A stretch of DNA of 22,319 nt from NCBI GenBank assembly GCA_005789685.1, contig SXXD01000121.1, positions 1 to 22,319 of the forward strand. The letters are read 5' to 3'. This document shows positions 1 to 8,035 of the stretch, in pieces. The position numbers were made by a program, and so were the translations under genes. The stretch comes from Burkholderiales bacterium (GTDB lineage: Bacteria > Pseudomonadota > Gammaproteobacteria > Burkholderiales > Burkholderiaceae_C). Each line of letters starts with the position of its first letter. The stretch's first letter is position 1. The notes beneath the pieces were generated by a model. That model searched no databases and was not told the DNA's origin. It worked only from the letters and a program-made list of their open reading frames with translations.

Positions 1-645
1 GACGTGAAGTTGTTAGACGATCAAACGGGTGAAGAACTGACGCAGCCCCACCAAAAAGGTGTGGTGGCCATTGAAGGTCCTTTGCCGCCTGGTTGCTTGC
101 AAACCATTTGGGGTGATGACGAGCGTTTTGTCCAAACCTATTGGGACACAGTGCCTGGTAAAACGATTTACTCCACCTTCGATTGGGGCATCAAAGATGA
201 AGATGGTTATTTCTTTATCTTGGGCCGCACCGATGATGTGATCAATGTCGCTGGCCATCGTTTGGGCACGCGTGAAATTGAAGAGAGCATTTCTGGTCAT
301 GCCGCAGTGGCAGAAGTGGCCGTGGTGGGTGTGGCCGACAGTTTGAAGGGGCAAGTGGCCATGGCCTTTGCTGTTCTCAAAGACAACGCACTTTTGAATG
401 ATCCTCAATCCTTGTTAAAACTTGAAGGTGAAATCATGAAGGTGGTCGACAATTCATTGGGAGCGGTTGCCAGACCTTCGCGTGTTCGTTTTGTGTCTGT
501 TTTGCCCAAAACGCGAAGTGGCAAATTGCTGCGCCGTGCTATTCAAGCGGTTTGTGAAGGGCGAGATCCTGGCGACTTAACCACGATGGACGACCCCGCG
601 GCATTGCTTCAAATTTCAGATTTGGTTAAATCTGCAAGTCCCTGA
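1..645 (+). CDS. prpE: Propionyl-CoA synthetase, C-terminal part (5' end outside the window)
   Basis: The visible 214 codons are the C-terminal third of an acyl-CoA synthetase of the ANL (AMP-forming) superfamily; complete PrpE proteins are about 630 residues. The reading frame is open from base 1, so the gene continues upstream. The segment GYFFILGRTDDVINVAGHRL, followed by GTREIEE, is the hinge and start of the C-terminal swivel domain and matches PrpE and acetyl-CoA synthetase. The stretch PPGCLQTIWGDDERFVQTYW favours PrpE over Acs. PKTRSGKLLRR near the end carries the family's active-site lysine (codon 523-525), which in Acs/PrpE enzymes is needed for adenylation and is a target of regulatory acylation. 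The enzyme activates propionate with ATP and CoA, feeding propionate catabolism. No other prp gene is visible, and the gene is separated from sucA by a terminator, so it is not part of the next operon. Confidence 0.9.
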   Translation, partial: DVKLLDDQTGEELTQPHQKGVVAIEGPLPPGCLQTIWGDDERFVQTYWDTVPGKTIYSTFDWGIKDEDGYFFILGRTDDVINVAGHRLGTREIEESISGHAAVAEVAVVGVADSLKGQVAMAFAVLKDNALLNDPQSLLKLEGEIMKVVDNSLGAVARPSRVRFVSVLPKTRSGKLLRRAIQAVCEGRDPGDLTTMDDPAALLQISDLVKSASP

Positions 646-671
646 TCTGTCATACAACTGACTTATGACTG

Positions 672-701
672 ACGGGATGGATCTGAATTCATCCCGTTTT
701 T
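672..701 (+). terminator. Intrinsic terminator after prpE
   Basis: ACGGGATG (672-679) pairs perfectly with CATCCCGT (690-697), with a short A/T-rich loop, and the descending arm runs directly into five T residues (697-701). It lies 26 bases beyond the prpE stop and ahead of the sucA promoter, so it should end prpE transcription. Confidence 0.85.
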
Positions 702-734
702 GTTGAATAAAACAGCTGATGTGATGCAAATCAA

Positions 735-743
735 TGGGATAAT
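735..743 (+). promoter_or_regulatory. Candidate extended -10 promoter for sucA
   Basis: TGG followed by GATAAT (738-743) fits an extended -10 element (TGn-TATAAT). No good -35 hexamer is visible at 16-18 bases upstream, which is tolerated by extended -10 promoters. It sits between the prpE terminator and sucA and would start transcription near 750, giving a leader of roughly 115 nt. This is inferred from sequence alone. Confidence 0.4.
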
Positions 744-749
744 GCGCAA

Positions 750-863
750 GTTACTAAGGCCCTTCCCCATGCCTCAGTCGCATCCGCCAACCGGTTCAGC
801 CGTGTCGCGGAAGGTAAATCAACCAACTAATGTTCCCTGAAGGGGAACGAAGGTCAGCGAAAA
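750..863 (+). promoter_or_regulatory. Structured 5' leader of sucA, candidate sucA RNA motif
   Basis: The leader contains several complementary segments. CCTTCC (761-766) can pair with GGAAGG (809-814). GTTCCC (832-837) can pair with GGGAAC (843-848), forming a hairpin just before the likely Shine-Dalgarno GAAGG (849-853). Alternatively CCTTCCCC (761-768) can pair with GGGG (842-845) plus AAGG (850-853), leaving AACG bulged, which would bury the ribosome-binding site. These options exclude one another. A conserved 'sucA RNA motif' is known from 5' UTRs of sucA in Burkholderiales and overlaps the Shine-Dalgarno, so position, taxon and layout agree. I could not compare it with the published consensus, and the ligand of that motif is not known to me. 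Confidence 0.55.
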
Positions 864-3734
864 ATGAGTGAGACAAAATCCGTCTACACCGCCTACCAAG
901 GCAACACCTATCTCTTCGGAGGCAATGCGCCCTACGTCGAGGAAATGTACGAGAACTACCTGACCAATCCAGGCAGCGTTCCCGACAGTTGGCGCGAATA
1001 CTTCGACGCCTTGCAACATGTCCCTGCTGTTGATGGCTCATCTGCCAAAGACGTTCCCCACTTACCAGTCATCAATGCTTTTGCCGAACGCGCAAAGCAA
1101 GGTGGTACCAAAGTCGTCATGGCCAGCGCCGATGCCGAAATGGGTCGCAAGCGTACGGCTGCACAACAACTTATTGCGGCTTACCGAAATGTAGGCCAGC
1201 GCTGGGCCGATCTTGACCCATTGAAGCGCACTGAGCGCCCCAACATACCTGAACTCGATCCAGCGTTTTATGGTTTCACCGATTCCGACCAAGAAACTGT
1301 GTTCGACACCAGCAACACCTTCTTCGGTAAAAACGCCATGCCCTTGCGCGAATTGCTCAATGCATTGCGCGCAACCTACTGCGGCACATTGGGCGCCGAA
1401 TTCATGTACACCACTGACCAAACTGAAAAGCGTTGGTGGCAACAAAAATTGGAAAGCATTCGCAGCAAACCCAATTTCAATGCCGAGCAGAAAAAACACA
1501 TCCTCGATCGCTTGACTGCGGCCGAAGGTTTAGAGCGTTTTCTTCACACCAAATATGTCGGTCAAAAACGTTTCTCCTTGGAAGGTGGCGAAACCTTCAT
1601 TGCAGCCATTGACGAGCTCATCCAAGCTGCGGGTGAAAAAGGCGTGCAAGAAATTGTGATTGGCATGGCCCACCGCGGCCGCTTGAATGTGCTGGTCAAT
1701 ACCATGGGCAAATTGCCCAAAGACTTGTTCGCTGAGTTTGACCACACTGCGCCAGAAGATTTGCCTGCCGGCGACGTGAAGTACCACCAAGGCTTCAGCT
1801 CTGACATCAGCACGCGCGGTGGTCCTGTTCACTTGTCGTTAGCCTTCAATCCATCGCACCTTGAAATTGTCAACCCAGTGGTCGAAGGCTCTGTGCGCGC
1901 ACGCATGGACCGACGAGCCGATCCCAAGGGTAAACAAGTGTTGCCAGTGCTGGTTCACGGCGATGCAGCTTTTGCGGGTCAAGGTGTCAACCAAGAAACA
2001 TTGGCCTTGGCACAAACCCGTGGTTATTCCACAGGCGGTACCGTTCACATCATCATCAACAACCAAATTGGTTTCACCACATCAGACCCTCGCGACATGG
2101 GTTCTACGGTGTATTGCACCGACATCGTCAAGATGGTGGAAGCGCCTGTGTTGCACGTCAACGCAGACGATCCAGAAACAGCGGTGTTGGCCATGCAAAT
2201 TGCGCTCGAGTACCGCATGACCTTCAACAAGGATGTGGTTCTTGACATCATTTGCTTCCGCAAATTGGGACACAACGAGCAAGACACACCTAGCCTGACA
2301 CAGCCCTTGATGTACAAGAAAATCGGCGCACATCCTGGCACTCGCAAGTTGTTCGCCGATCGTTTGGCCGCACAAGGCTTGGGCGACACCTTGGGTGACG
2401 ACATGGTGAAGGCTTGCCGCGCCGCATTGGACGCAGGCAAGCACACTGACAGCGATCCTGTTTTGACCAACTTCAAAACTCAGTTCTCTGTGGACTGGGC
2501 GCCATTCTTGAACCAAAAATGGACTGATGCAGTTAGCACTGCCTTGCCATTGGCTGAGTGGAAACGCATTGCCGAAAAAATCACCACCTTGCCAAGCAGT
2601 GTGACACCGCATCAGTTGGTGAAAAACGTTTACGACAACCGTGCAGCTATGGGCCGTGGCGACATGCCCGTCGATTGGGGCATGGGCGAGCACATGGCTT
2701 TTGCTTCCTTGGTGGCCAGCGGTTATCCCGTGCGCTTGTCGGGTGAAGATTGCGGCCGTGGCACCTTCACACACCGACACGCTGTCATTCACGATCAAAA
2801 TCGCGAGAAGTGGGACATTGGTACTTACGTGCCTTTGCAAAACGTTGCTGAAAATCAAGCGCCTTTTGTGGTCATCGACTCCATCTTGTCTGAAGAGGCT
2901 GTGCTTGGCTTTGAGTACGGCTACGCTTCCAACGATCCCAACACTTTGGTCATTTGGGAAGCTCAGTTCGGCGACTTTGCCAACGGTGCCCAAGTTGTGA
3001 TTGACCAGTTCATTGCCTCCGGCGAAGTGAAGTGGGGCCGTGTGAACGGCCTGACGCTCATGTTGCCTCACGGCTATGAAGGTCAAGGCCCAGAGCATAG
3101 CTCAGCGCGCTTGGAGCGTTTCATGCAGCTGGCGGCTGACACCAACATGCAAATTGTCCAGCCCACCACGGCCAGTCAAATCTTCCACGTGTTGCGTCGT
3201 CAAATGATTCGCAATTTACGCAAGCCCTTGATCATCTTCACACCGAAATCTTTGCTGCGCAACAAAGACGCCACATCACCTTTGTCAGAGTTCACCAAAG
3301 GTGGCTTCCAAACGGTCATCCCAGAAAACAAAGCACTGAAGGGTGACAAAGTCAAACGCGTTTTGATTTGTTCCGGCAAGGTTTACTACGACTTGGTTAA
3401 AAAGCGTGAAGAACTGGGTGCTGACGACACGGCCATTTTGCGTGCCGAACAGTTGTACCCGTTCCCGCACAAAGCTTTTGCAACTGAGTTGAAAAAGTAC
3501 CCGAACGCTACCGAGTTGGTTTGGACGCAAGACGAGCCACAAAACCAAGGCGCTTGGTTCTTTGTGCAGCATTACATTCACGAGAACATGACCGAAGGTC
3601 AGCGCTTGGGGTATTCCGGCCGAGCAGCTTCCGCGTCGCCTGCTGTGGGTTATTCACACCTTCACCAAGAGCAACAAAAAGCACTGGTGGATGGCGCATT
3701 CGGCAAGATCAAAGGTTTTGTGTTGTCTAAATAA
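864..3734 (+). CDS. sucA: 2-oxoglutarate dehydrogenase E1 component
   Basis: A 956-residue protein, close to the usual 930-960 of this family. It decarboxylates 2-oxoglutarate using thiamine diphosphate and passes the succinyl group to the lipoyl arm of SucB in the TCA cycle. The N-terminus (YLFGGNAPYVEEMYENYL, then a WREYFD motif) is the segment that tethers E1 to the E2 core. Further on are GMAHRGRLNVL (from about residue 267), GDAAFAGQG with a following NNQIGFTTS (about 366-405; ThDP/Mg binding), GHNEQDTP (about 468) and HGYEGQGPEHSSARLERF (about 735) in the C-terminal transketolase-like half. The ATG at 864 is preceded by GAAGG at 849-853, a somewhat long spacing, and this site lies inside the foldable leader. 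It is the first gene of the sucA-sucB-lpd operon, with 42 bases to sucB. I see no interruption or missing motif. Confidence 0.97.
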   Translation: MSETKSVYTAYQGNTYLFGGNAPYVEEMYENYLTNPGSVPDSWREYFDALQHVPAVDGSSAKDVPHLPVINAFAERAKQGGTKVVMASADAEMGRKRTAAQQLIAAYRNVGQRWADLDPLKRTERPNIPELDPAFYGFTDSDQETVFDTSNTFFGKNAMPLRELLNALRATYCGTLGAEFMYTTDQTEKRWWQQKLESIRSKPNFNAEQKKHILDRLTAAEGLERFLHTKYVGQKRFSLEGGETFIAAIDELIQAAGEKGVQEIVIGMAHRGRLNVLVNTMGKLPKDLFAEFDHTAPEDLPAGDVKYHQGFSSDISTRGGPVHLSLAFNPSHLEIVNPVVEGSVRARMDRRADPKGKQVLPVLVHGDAAFAGQGVNQETLALAQTRGYSTGGTVHIIINNQIGFTTSDPRDMGSTVYCTDIVKMVEAPVLHVNADDPETAVLAMQIALEYRMTFNKDVVLDIICFRKLGHNEQDTPSLTQPLMYKKIGAHPGTRKLFADRLAAQGLGDTLGDDMVKACRAALDAGKHTDSDPVLTNFKTQFSVDWAPFLNQKWTDAVSTALPLAEWKRIAEKITTLPSSVTPHQLVKNVYDNRAAMGRGDMPVDWGMGEHMAFASLVASGYPVRLSGEDCGRGTFTHRHAVIHDQNREKWDIGTYVPLQNVAENQAPFVVIDSILSEEAVLGFEYGYASNDPNTLVIWEAQFGDFANGAQVVIDQFIASGEVKWGRVNGLTLMLPHGYEGQGPEHSSARLERFMQLAADTNMQIVQPTTASQIFHVLRRQMIRNLRKPLIIFTPKSLLRNKDATSPLSEFTKGGFQTVIPENKALKGDKVKRVLICSGKVYYDLVKKREELGADDTAILRAEQLYPFPHKAFATELKKYPNATELVWTQDEPQNQGAWFFVQHYIHENMTEGQRLGYSGRAASASPAVGYSHLHQEQQKALVDGAFGKIKGFVLSK

Positions 3735-3749
3735 CAGACGCCACAAAAA

Positions 3750-3762
3750 AATTGGACCAATT
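3750..3762. repeat. Small palindrome AATTGGACCAATT between sucA and sucB
   Basis: AATTGG, a central A, and CCAATT form a perfect 6+1+6 inverted repeat immediately upstream of the sucB ribosome-binding region (AAGAAAG, about 3763-3770). As RNA the loop would have to open at least one or two pairs, so the hairpin is weak. It could be a protein site or a minor mRNA element, or chance. No T-run follows, so it is not a terminator. Confidence 0.4.
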
Positions 3763-3776
3763 AAGAAAGAATCGAA

Positions 3777-5018
3777 ATGGCTATCGCAGAAGTTAAAGTT
3801 CCACAGCTGTCTGAGTCGGTGGCAGAAGCCACCATGTTGACTTGGAAAAAGAAAGTTGGCGACAGTGTTGCAGCAGACGAAATCTTGATCGAAATTGAGA
3901 CTGACAAAGTGGTGCTGGAAGTGCCCGCACCTTCAGCAGGTGTTTTGTCAGAAATCTTGGTCGGTGACGGTGCGATGGTGCTTGCCGAGCAACTGATTGC
4001 TCGCATTGACACCGATGGCAAAGTGGCTGCTTCAGCAGCAGTGGCACCAGCCCCTGCAGCTAGCGCTGTAGCAGCACCCACTTCACAAAGCAATAGCATG
4101 GCGGGTGTAGCGATGCCTTCTGCTGCCAAGATCATGGCCGACAACAATTTGTCTGCTGGTTCTGTAGCGGGTTCAGGCAAAGACGGACGTGTCACCAAAG
4201 GGGATGTGTTGTCAGCTGTGGCCGGTGGCGCCAAGCCTGCACCCCAAGTTTCTATTCCAACGGGTGTACCCACAAGTTCATTGCCTCAAGTGGCTGCACC
4301 TGCAGTGAATTTGGGTCAGCGTCCTGAGCAACGTGTACCCATGACTCGACTGCGTGCGCGGGTGGCCGAGCGTTTGTTGCAATCGCAAGCAACCAATGCC
4401 ATTTTGACCACCTTCAACGAAGTCAACATGGCCCCTGTCATGGACATGCGCAAGCGCTTCCAAGACAAGTTCGAAAAAGAGCACGGCATTAAATTGGGCT
4501 TCATGAGCTTCTTCGTGAAAGCTGCCGTGCACGCTTTGAAGAAATACCCCGTGTTGAATGCATCCGTTGATGGCAGCGACATCGTTTATCACGGTTACTT
4601 TGACATCGGTATTGCCGTGGGCTCTCCCCGTGGTTTGGTGGTGCCTATTTTGCGCAATGCCGATCAAATGAGCTTTGCCGACATCGAGAAAAAGATCGCT
4701 GAATTTGGCGCCAAAGCCAAAGACGGCAAGTTGGGCATTGAAGACATGACCGGCGGTACGTTCTCCATCTCCAACGGCGGTACCTTCGGCTCCATGATGT
4801 CCACCCCCATCATCAACCCACCTCAGTCTGCCATCTTGGGTGTGCACGCTACCAAAGACCGCGCCATGGTTGAAAACGGTCAAGTGGTGGTTCGCCCCAT
4901 GAACTATTTCGCCATGTCTTACGATCACCGCATCATTGATGGTCGTGAAGCTGTCTTGGGCTTGGTGGCCATGAAAGAAGCGTTAGAAGACCCATCACGC
5001 TTGTTGTTTGACATCTAA
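3777..5018 (+). CDS. sucB: Dihydrolipoamide succinyltransferase, E2 of the 2-oxoglutarate dehydrogenase complex
   Basis: A 413-residue E2 protein with the standard three-part layout. The lipoyl domain covers about residues 2-77, with the lipoylated lysine K44 in the ETDKVVLEV motif. An Ala/Pro-rich linker follows, then a peripheral-subunit-binding domain at about 113-150 ([12 protein letters not shown] ... [12 protein letters not shown]) that docks E1 and Lpd. The acyltransferase domain runs from about 185 to the end, with catalytic H384 and D388 in [28 protein letters not shown] at the start and the single lipoyl domain indicate the succinyltransferase rather than the acetyltransferase of pyruvate dehydrogenase, and the sucA neighbour confirms it. 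It transfers the succinyl group to CoA and forms the core of the complex. The stop is 16 bases from the lpd start. Confidence 0.97.
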   Translation: MAIAEVKVPQLSESVAEATMLTWKKKVGDSVAADEILIEIETDKVVLEVPAPSAGVLSEILVGDGAMVLAEQLIARIDTDGKVAASAAVAPAPAASAVAAPTSQSNSMAGVAMPSAAKIMADNNLSAGSVAGSGKDGRVTKGDVLSAVAGGAKPAPQVSIPTGVPTSSLPQVAAPAVNLGQRPEQRVPMTRLRARVAERLLQSQATNAILTTFNEVNMAPVMDMRKRFQDKFEKEHGIKLGFMSFFVKAAVHALKKYPVLNASVDGSDIVYHGYFDIGIAVGSPRGLVVPILRNADQMSFADIEKKIAEFGAKAKDGKLGIEDMTGGTFSISNGGTFGSMMSTPIINPPQSAILGVHATKDRAMVENGQVVVRPMNYFAMSYDHRIIDGREAVLGLVAMKEALEDPSRLLFDI

Positions 5019-5034
5019 GCCTTAGGAAAAAAGC

Positions 5035-6462
5035 ATGAGCAAACAATTTGATGTGGTCGTCATTGGTGGCGGCCCAGGTGGTTACATTGCCGCCATTCGC
5101 GCAGCGCAACTGGGATTCCAAGTAGCGTGTGTCGACGAATGGAAAAACGCGACGGGCGGCCCAGCCCTTGGCGGCACTTGCACCAACGTCGGGTGCATCC
5201 CTTCCAAAGCTTTGTTGCAGTCTTCTGAGCACTTCGATCAAGCCAACCATCACTTTGCCGACCACGGCATCGAGATGAAAGGTGTGAGCATGGATGTGGC
5301 CAAGATGATTGCCCGCAAAGACAATGTGGTGAAGCAAAACAACGATGGCGTTTTGTACTTGTTCAAAAAGAACAAAGTGTCTTTCTTTCATGGTCGCGCT
5401 GCATTTAGCAAAGCCGTTGACGGTGGCTACGAAGTCACCGTCACAGGTACTGCCAATGAAACATTGCTTGGTAAGAACATCATTGTGGCCACAGGCTCCA
5501 ATGCACGTTCATTGCCCGGCACACCTTTTGACGAAGTCAATGTGTTGTCCAACGACGGCGCTTTGAATGTGGGTGCAGTGCCTAAAAAGCTGGTGCTGAT
5601 TGGCTCTGGTGTTATTGGATTGGAAATGGGATCTGTCTGGCGCCGTCTGGGCTCCGATGTCACCATCCTCGAAGGCTTGACCACTTTCTTGGGCCTCGTA
5701 GACGAGCAAATTGCCAAGGAAGCCAAAAAAGCTTTTGACAAACAAGGTTTGAAAATTGAACTCGGCGTCAAAGTCGGCGAGATTCAAAATGGCAAAAAAG
5801 GCGTCAAAGTGGCCTACACCAATGCCAAGGGTGAAGCCCTGAGCATTGATGCAGACAAACTCATTGTGTCCATTGGCCGAGTGCCAAACACCATTGGCTT
5901 GAACGCAGAGGCAGTAGGCTTGCATTTAGACGAGCGCGGCGCCATCGTGGTTGATGCTGAATGCAAAACCAACTTGCCAGGCGTTTGGGCTGTGGGCGAC
6001 GTGGTGCGTGGACCCATGTTGGCGCACAAAGCCGAAGAAGAGGGCGTTGCCGTGGCTGAGCGCATTGCTGGCCAGCACGGCCATGTGAATTTCAATACGG
6101 TGCCTTGGGTGATTTACACCAGCCCCGAAATTGCTTGGGTGGGCCGCACTGAGCAGCAGCTTAAGGCTGACGGCGTGGCTTACAAAGCGGGCACCTTTCC
6201 GTTCTTGGCCAATGGCCGTGCCCGTGCCTTAGGTGATACGACGGGCATGGTGAAGTTCTTAGCCGATGCCACCACTGACGAAATTTTGGGTGTTCACATC
6301 GTAGGCCCTATGGCCAGCGAGCTCATTGCTGAAGCCGTTGTGGCCATGGAATTTCGCGCCAGCGCAGAGGACATTGCGCGCATCTGCCATGCACACCCGT
6401 CGCTCAGCGAAGCCACCAAAGAAGCTGCCTTGGCAGTGGACAAACGGACCTTGAACTTCTAA
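5035..6462 (+). CDS. lpd: Dihydrolipoamide dehydrogenase, E3 component
   Basis: A 475-residue FAD-dependent disulfide oxidoreductase that reoxidises the dihydrolipoyl arm of SucB and reduces NAD+. The FAD-binding Rossmann motif GGGPGGYIAA begins at residue 11. The redox-active disulfide is C49/C54 in GGTCTNVGCIPSKALL. A second nucleotide-binding motif, GSGVIGLEMGS, marks the NAD domain, and the C-terminal dimerisation domain ends with HAHPSLSEATKEA, which supplies the catalytic His-Glu pair to the partner subunit. Length and motifs are typical. The ATG at 5035 has AGGAAA nearby upstream. As the last gene of the odh operon it is followed by a strong terminator. Its place here suggests dedication to the 2-oxoglutarate complex, but E3 subunits can be shared with other complexes and I cannot see whether a second lpd exists. 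Confidence 0.96.
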   Translation: MSKQFDVVVIGGGPGGYIAAIRAAQLGFQVACVDEWKNATGGPALGGTCTNVGCIPSKALLQSSEHFDQANHHFADHGIEMKGVSMDVAKMIARKDNVVKQNNDGVLYLFKKNKVSFFHGRAAFSKAVDGGYEVTVTGTANETLLGKNIIVATGSNARSLPGTPFDEVNVLSNDGALNVGAVPKKLVLIGSGVIGLEMGSVWRRLGSDVTILEGLTTFLGLVDEQIAKEAKKAFDKQGLKIELGVKVGEIQNGKKGVKVAYTNAKGEALSIDADKLIVSIGRVPNTIGLNAEAVGLHLDERGAIVVDAECKTNLPGVWAVGDVVRGPMLAHKAEEEGVAVAERIAGQHGHVNFNTVPWVIYTSPEIAWVGRTEQQLKADGVAYKAGTFPFLANGRARALGDTTGMVKFLADATTDEILGVHIVGPMASELIAEAVVAMEFRASAEDIARICHAHPSLSEATKEAALAVDKRTLNF

Positions 6463-6487
6463 GTTTTTGAAGTCTCGTTAAACTACG

Positions 6488-6513
6488 AAGCCCGGGCCCG
6501 TCCCGGGTTTTCT
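6488..6513 (+). terminator. Intrinsic terminator of the sucA-sucB-lpd operon
   Basis: CCCGGG (6491-6496) and CCCGGG (6502-6507) form a six-pair G/C stem with loop CCCGT, and AAG before it can extend the stem onto the following TTT. The descending arm is followed by TTTTCTC. It lies 26 bases after the lpd stop. Confidence 0.85.
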
Positions 6514-6561
6514 CATTTCAAAGAACCTTTGTTCTCAGTATTTTTCAAGAGCATACGATCC

Positions 6562-7659
6562 ATGTCCGTTAGATTAGCCTACGACCAAGAACTTCTAAGC
6601 CGAGGCTATGAGGCTGATCCTGCGCAACTCAGAGCAGTCGAGGCCCTAGAACGCTGCGCGCAAGAATGGGCTGCTTACCAAGAAAGTATCAGTAGCCCCT
6701 TTCGGTTTTTGAAAAAGAAACCGGTCTTACCGCGTGGTGTTTACATGTTTGGTGGTGTAGGTCGTGGCAAGAGTTTTTTGATGGACTGTTTTTACAACGC
6801 GGTGCCTGTGAAGGACAAAACGCGTTTGCACTTCCATGAATTCATGCGAGAAGTTCACCGTGAGATGGCTTTGATGCAAGGCACCGTCAACCCTTTGCAA
6901 GCGTTGGGACGGCGGATGGCCAAGCGCTATCAACTCATTTGCTTTGACGAGTTTCATGTGGCCGATATTACCGATGCCATGATCTTGCACCGTTTGTTGG
7001 TGTCTTTGTTTGAAAATGGCGTGAGTTTCGTCACCACTTCCAACTTCAAGCCCGACAACTTGTACCCAGATGGTTTGCACCGTGACCGTTTGCTGCCCGC
7101 CATTGCATTGCTCAATCAGCGCATGGAGGTGTTGAATGTCGACAACGGCACGGACTATCGCCGTCGCACCTTAGAAATGGTCAAGCTCTACCATTGCCCC
7201 TTAGGTGAAGAAGCCGACAATGCCATGACAGATGCTTTCAACAGGCTTGTCAGCAGCCAAGATGAAGATCCTGTTTTGCACATTGAAGCCCGAGAAATTG
7301 TTTCAAAAAGACGGGCAGGGGGCGTGGTGTGGTTTGACTTCAGAACCCTTTGTGGCGGGCCGCGCTCACAAAATGATTACTTGGAAATTGCCACTCAGTT
7401 TCACACGGTGCTGCTCAGCAATGTGCCCATGATGCCGCTGAGTATGGCATCAGAAGCAAGGCGTTTTACTTGGCTCATTGACGTTCTTTACGACAGGCGT
7501 GTTAAATTGATTCTATCGGCCGAGGTTCAACCCGAGGCGCTTTACACGAAAGGTCCTCTTGCGCATGAGTTTCCCAGAACCATCTCCCGTCTGCACGAAA
7601 TGCAGTCGTCAGAATTCTTGGCTCTAGAGCATCGCACCGTGGATACTCAAATTACCTAA
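6562..7659 (+). CDS. zapE: Cell division protein ZapE (AFG1/LACE1-like ATPase)
   Basis: A 365-residue P-loop ATPase of the AFG1-like family. In E. coli ZapE associates with the Z-ring at late constriction. The Walker A motif GGVGRGKS lies at residues 64-71. Walker B is LICFDEFHV with D129/E130, followed by ADITDAMIL. The conserved FVTTSNFKPDNLYPDGLHRD segment contains the sensor region, and the C-terminal RRFTWLIDVLYDRRVKLILS is also typical. I chose ATG 6562 over the in-frame TTG at 6529 because MSVRLAYDQEL resembles family N-termini and the extra 11 residues (FSVFFKSIRS and neighbours) do not. The ribosome-binding site is weak (CAAGAG at about 6546-6551). It follows the odh terminator and so needs its own promoter, which I could not identify with confidence. 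This position after lpd is common in Comamonadaceae. Confidence 0.93.
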   Translation: MSVRLAYDQELLSRGYEADPAQLRAVEALERCAQEWAAYQESISSPFRFLKKKPVLPRGVYMFGGVGRGKSFLMDCFYNAVPVKDKTRLHFHEFMREVHREMALMQGTVNPLQALGRRMAKRYQLICFDEFHVADITDAMILHRLLVSLFENGVSFVTTSNFKPDNLYPDGLHRDRLLPAIALLNQRMEVLNVDNGTDYRRRTLEMVKLYHCPLGEEADNAMTDAFNRLVSSQDEDPVLHIEAREIVSKRRAGGVVWFDFRTLCGGPRSQNDYLEIATQFHTVLLSNVPMMPLSMASEARRFTWLIDVLYDRRVKLILSAEVQPEALYTKGPLAHEFPRTISRLHEMQSSEFLALEHRTVDTQIT

Positions 7660-7666
7660 CTCAAGC

Positions 7667-8035
7667 ATGGTTTCTTGCAACAAAGCTGTCCTGTTTCTTT
7701 TTTTGGCTTGCACCTGCTCGCTTGCCATGGCGCAATCTGATCATGCATTGCAGTTGCCTGAAACACAGGCTATTGCAGAACAGCGAAGTGCCTTGGCAGA
7801 GGAAAAAAAAGTCATCTTGAATCAATTTCAAACAGCATCTAAGGTGTGTTGGAAGCAGTTTGCGGTCAACGATTGTTTGTTCAAAGCCAAGCAACAAAAG
7901 TACCAAGCTCTAGCGCCCTTGGATCAACTTGAGATGGCTTTGAATGCTCGCCAGCGTGTTCTCAAAGAGTTAGAGCGTCAACAACGAATTTCGGGCAAAA
8001 CCCAAGAGACGTCCAAAGACAAGGCACTGCCTTGA
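7667..8035 (+). CDS. Small exported protein of unknown function
   Basis: A 122-residue protein that I do not assign to a named family. The N-terminus has a basic residue, a hydrophobic stretch (AVLFLFLACTCSLAMA) and a likely signal peptidase I site after A22 (SLAMA|QS), giving a mature periplasmic protein of about 100 residues. The rest is charged and probably largely helical, rich in Gln, Lys, Glu and Ala, with two cysteines nine residues apart (C61 and C70 in CWKQFAVNDC) that could form a disulfide. Proteins of this general pattern (signal peptide, C-x8-C, then a helical tail) occur in Burkholderiales as hypothetical proteins, as far as I recall. It starts 7 bases after zapE and its TGA overlaps the next gene's TTG, so it is very likely translated in this operon. 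The C15 and C17 within the signal are not a convincing lipobox. Confidence 0.8.
   Translation: MVSCNKAVLFLFLACTCSLAMAQSDHALQLPETQAIAEQRSALAEEKKVILNQFQTASKVCWKQFAVNDCLFKAKQQKYQALAPLDQLEMALNARQRVLKELERQQRISGKTQETSKDKALP

Noticed and set aside
2082..3098. Long open frame (338 codons) on the minus strand inside sucA
   Set aside because: It lies wholly antisense to a well-supported gene, its translation shows no recognisable domain, and such frames are expected opposite biased codons.
4278..4928. Open frame of 216 codons on the minus strand inside sucB
   Set aside because: Antisense shadow of the conserved acyltransferase domain; no motif and no ribosome-binding site of note.
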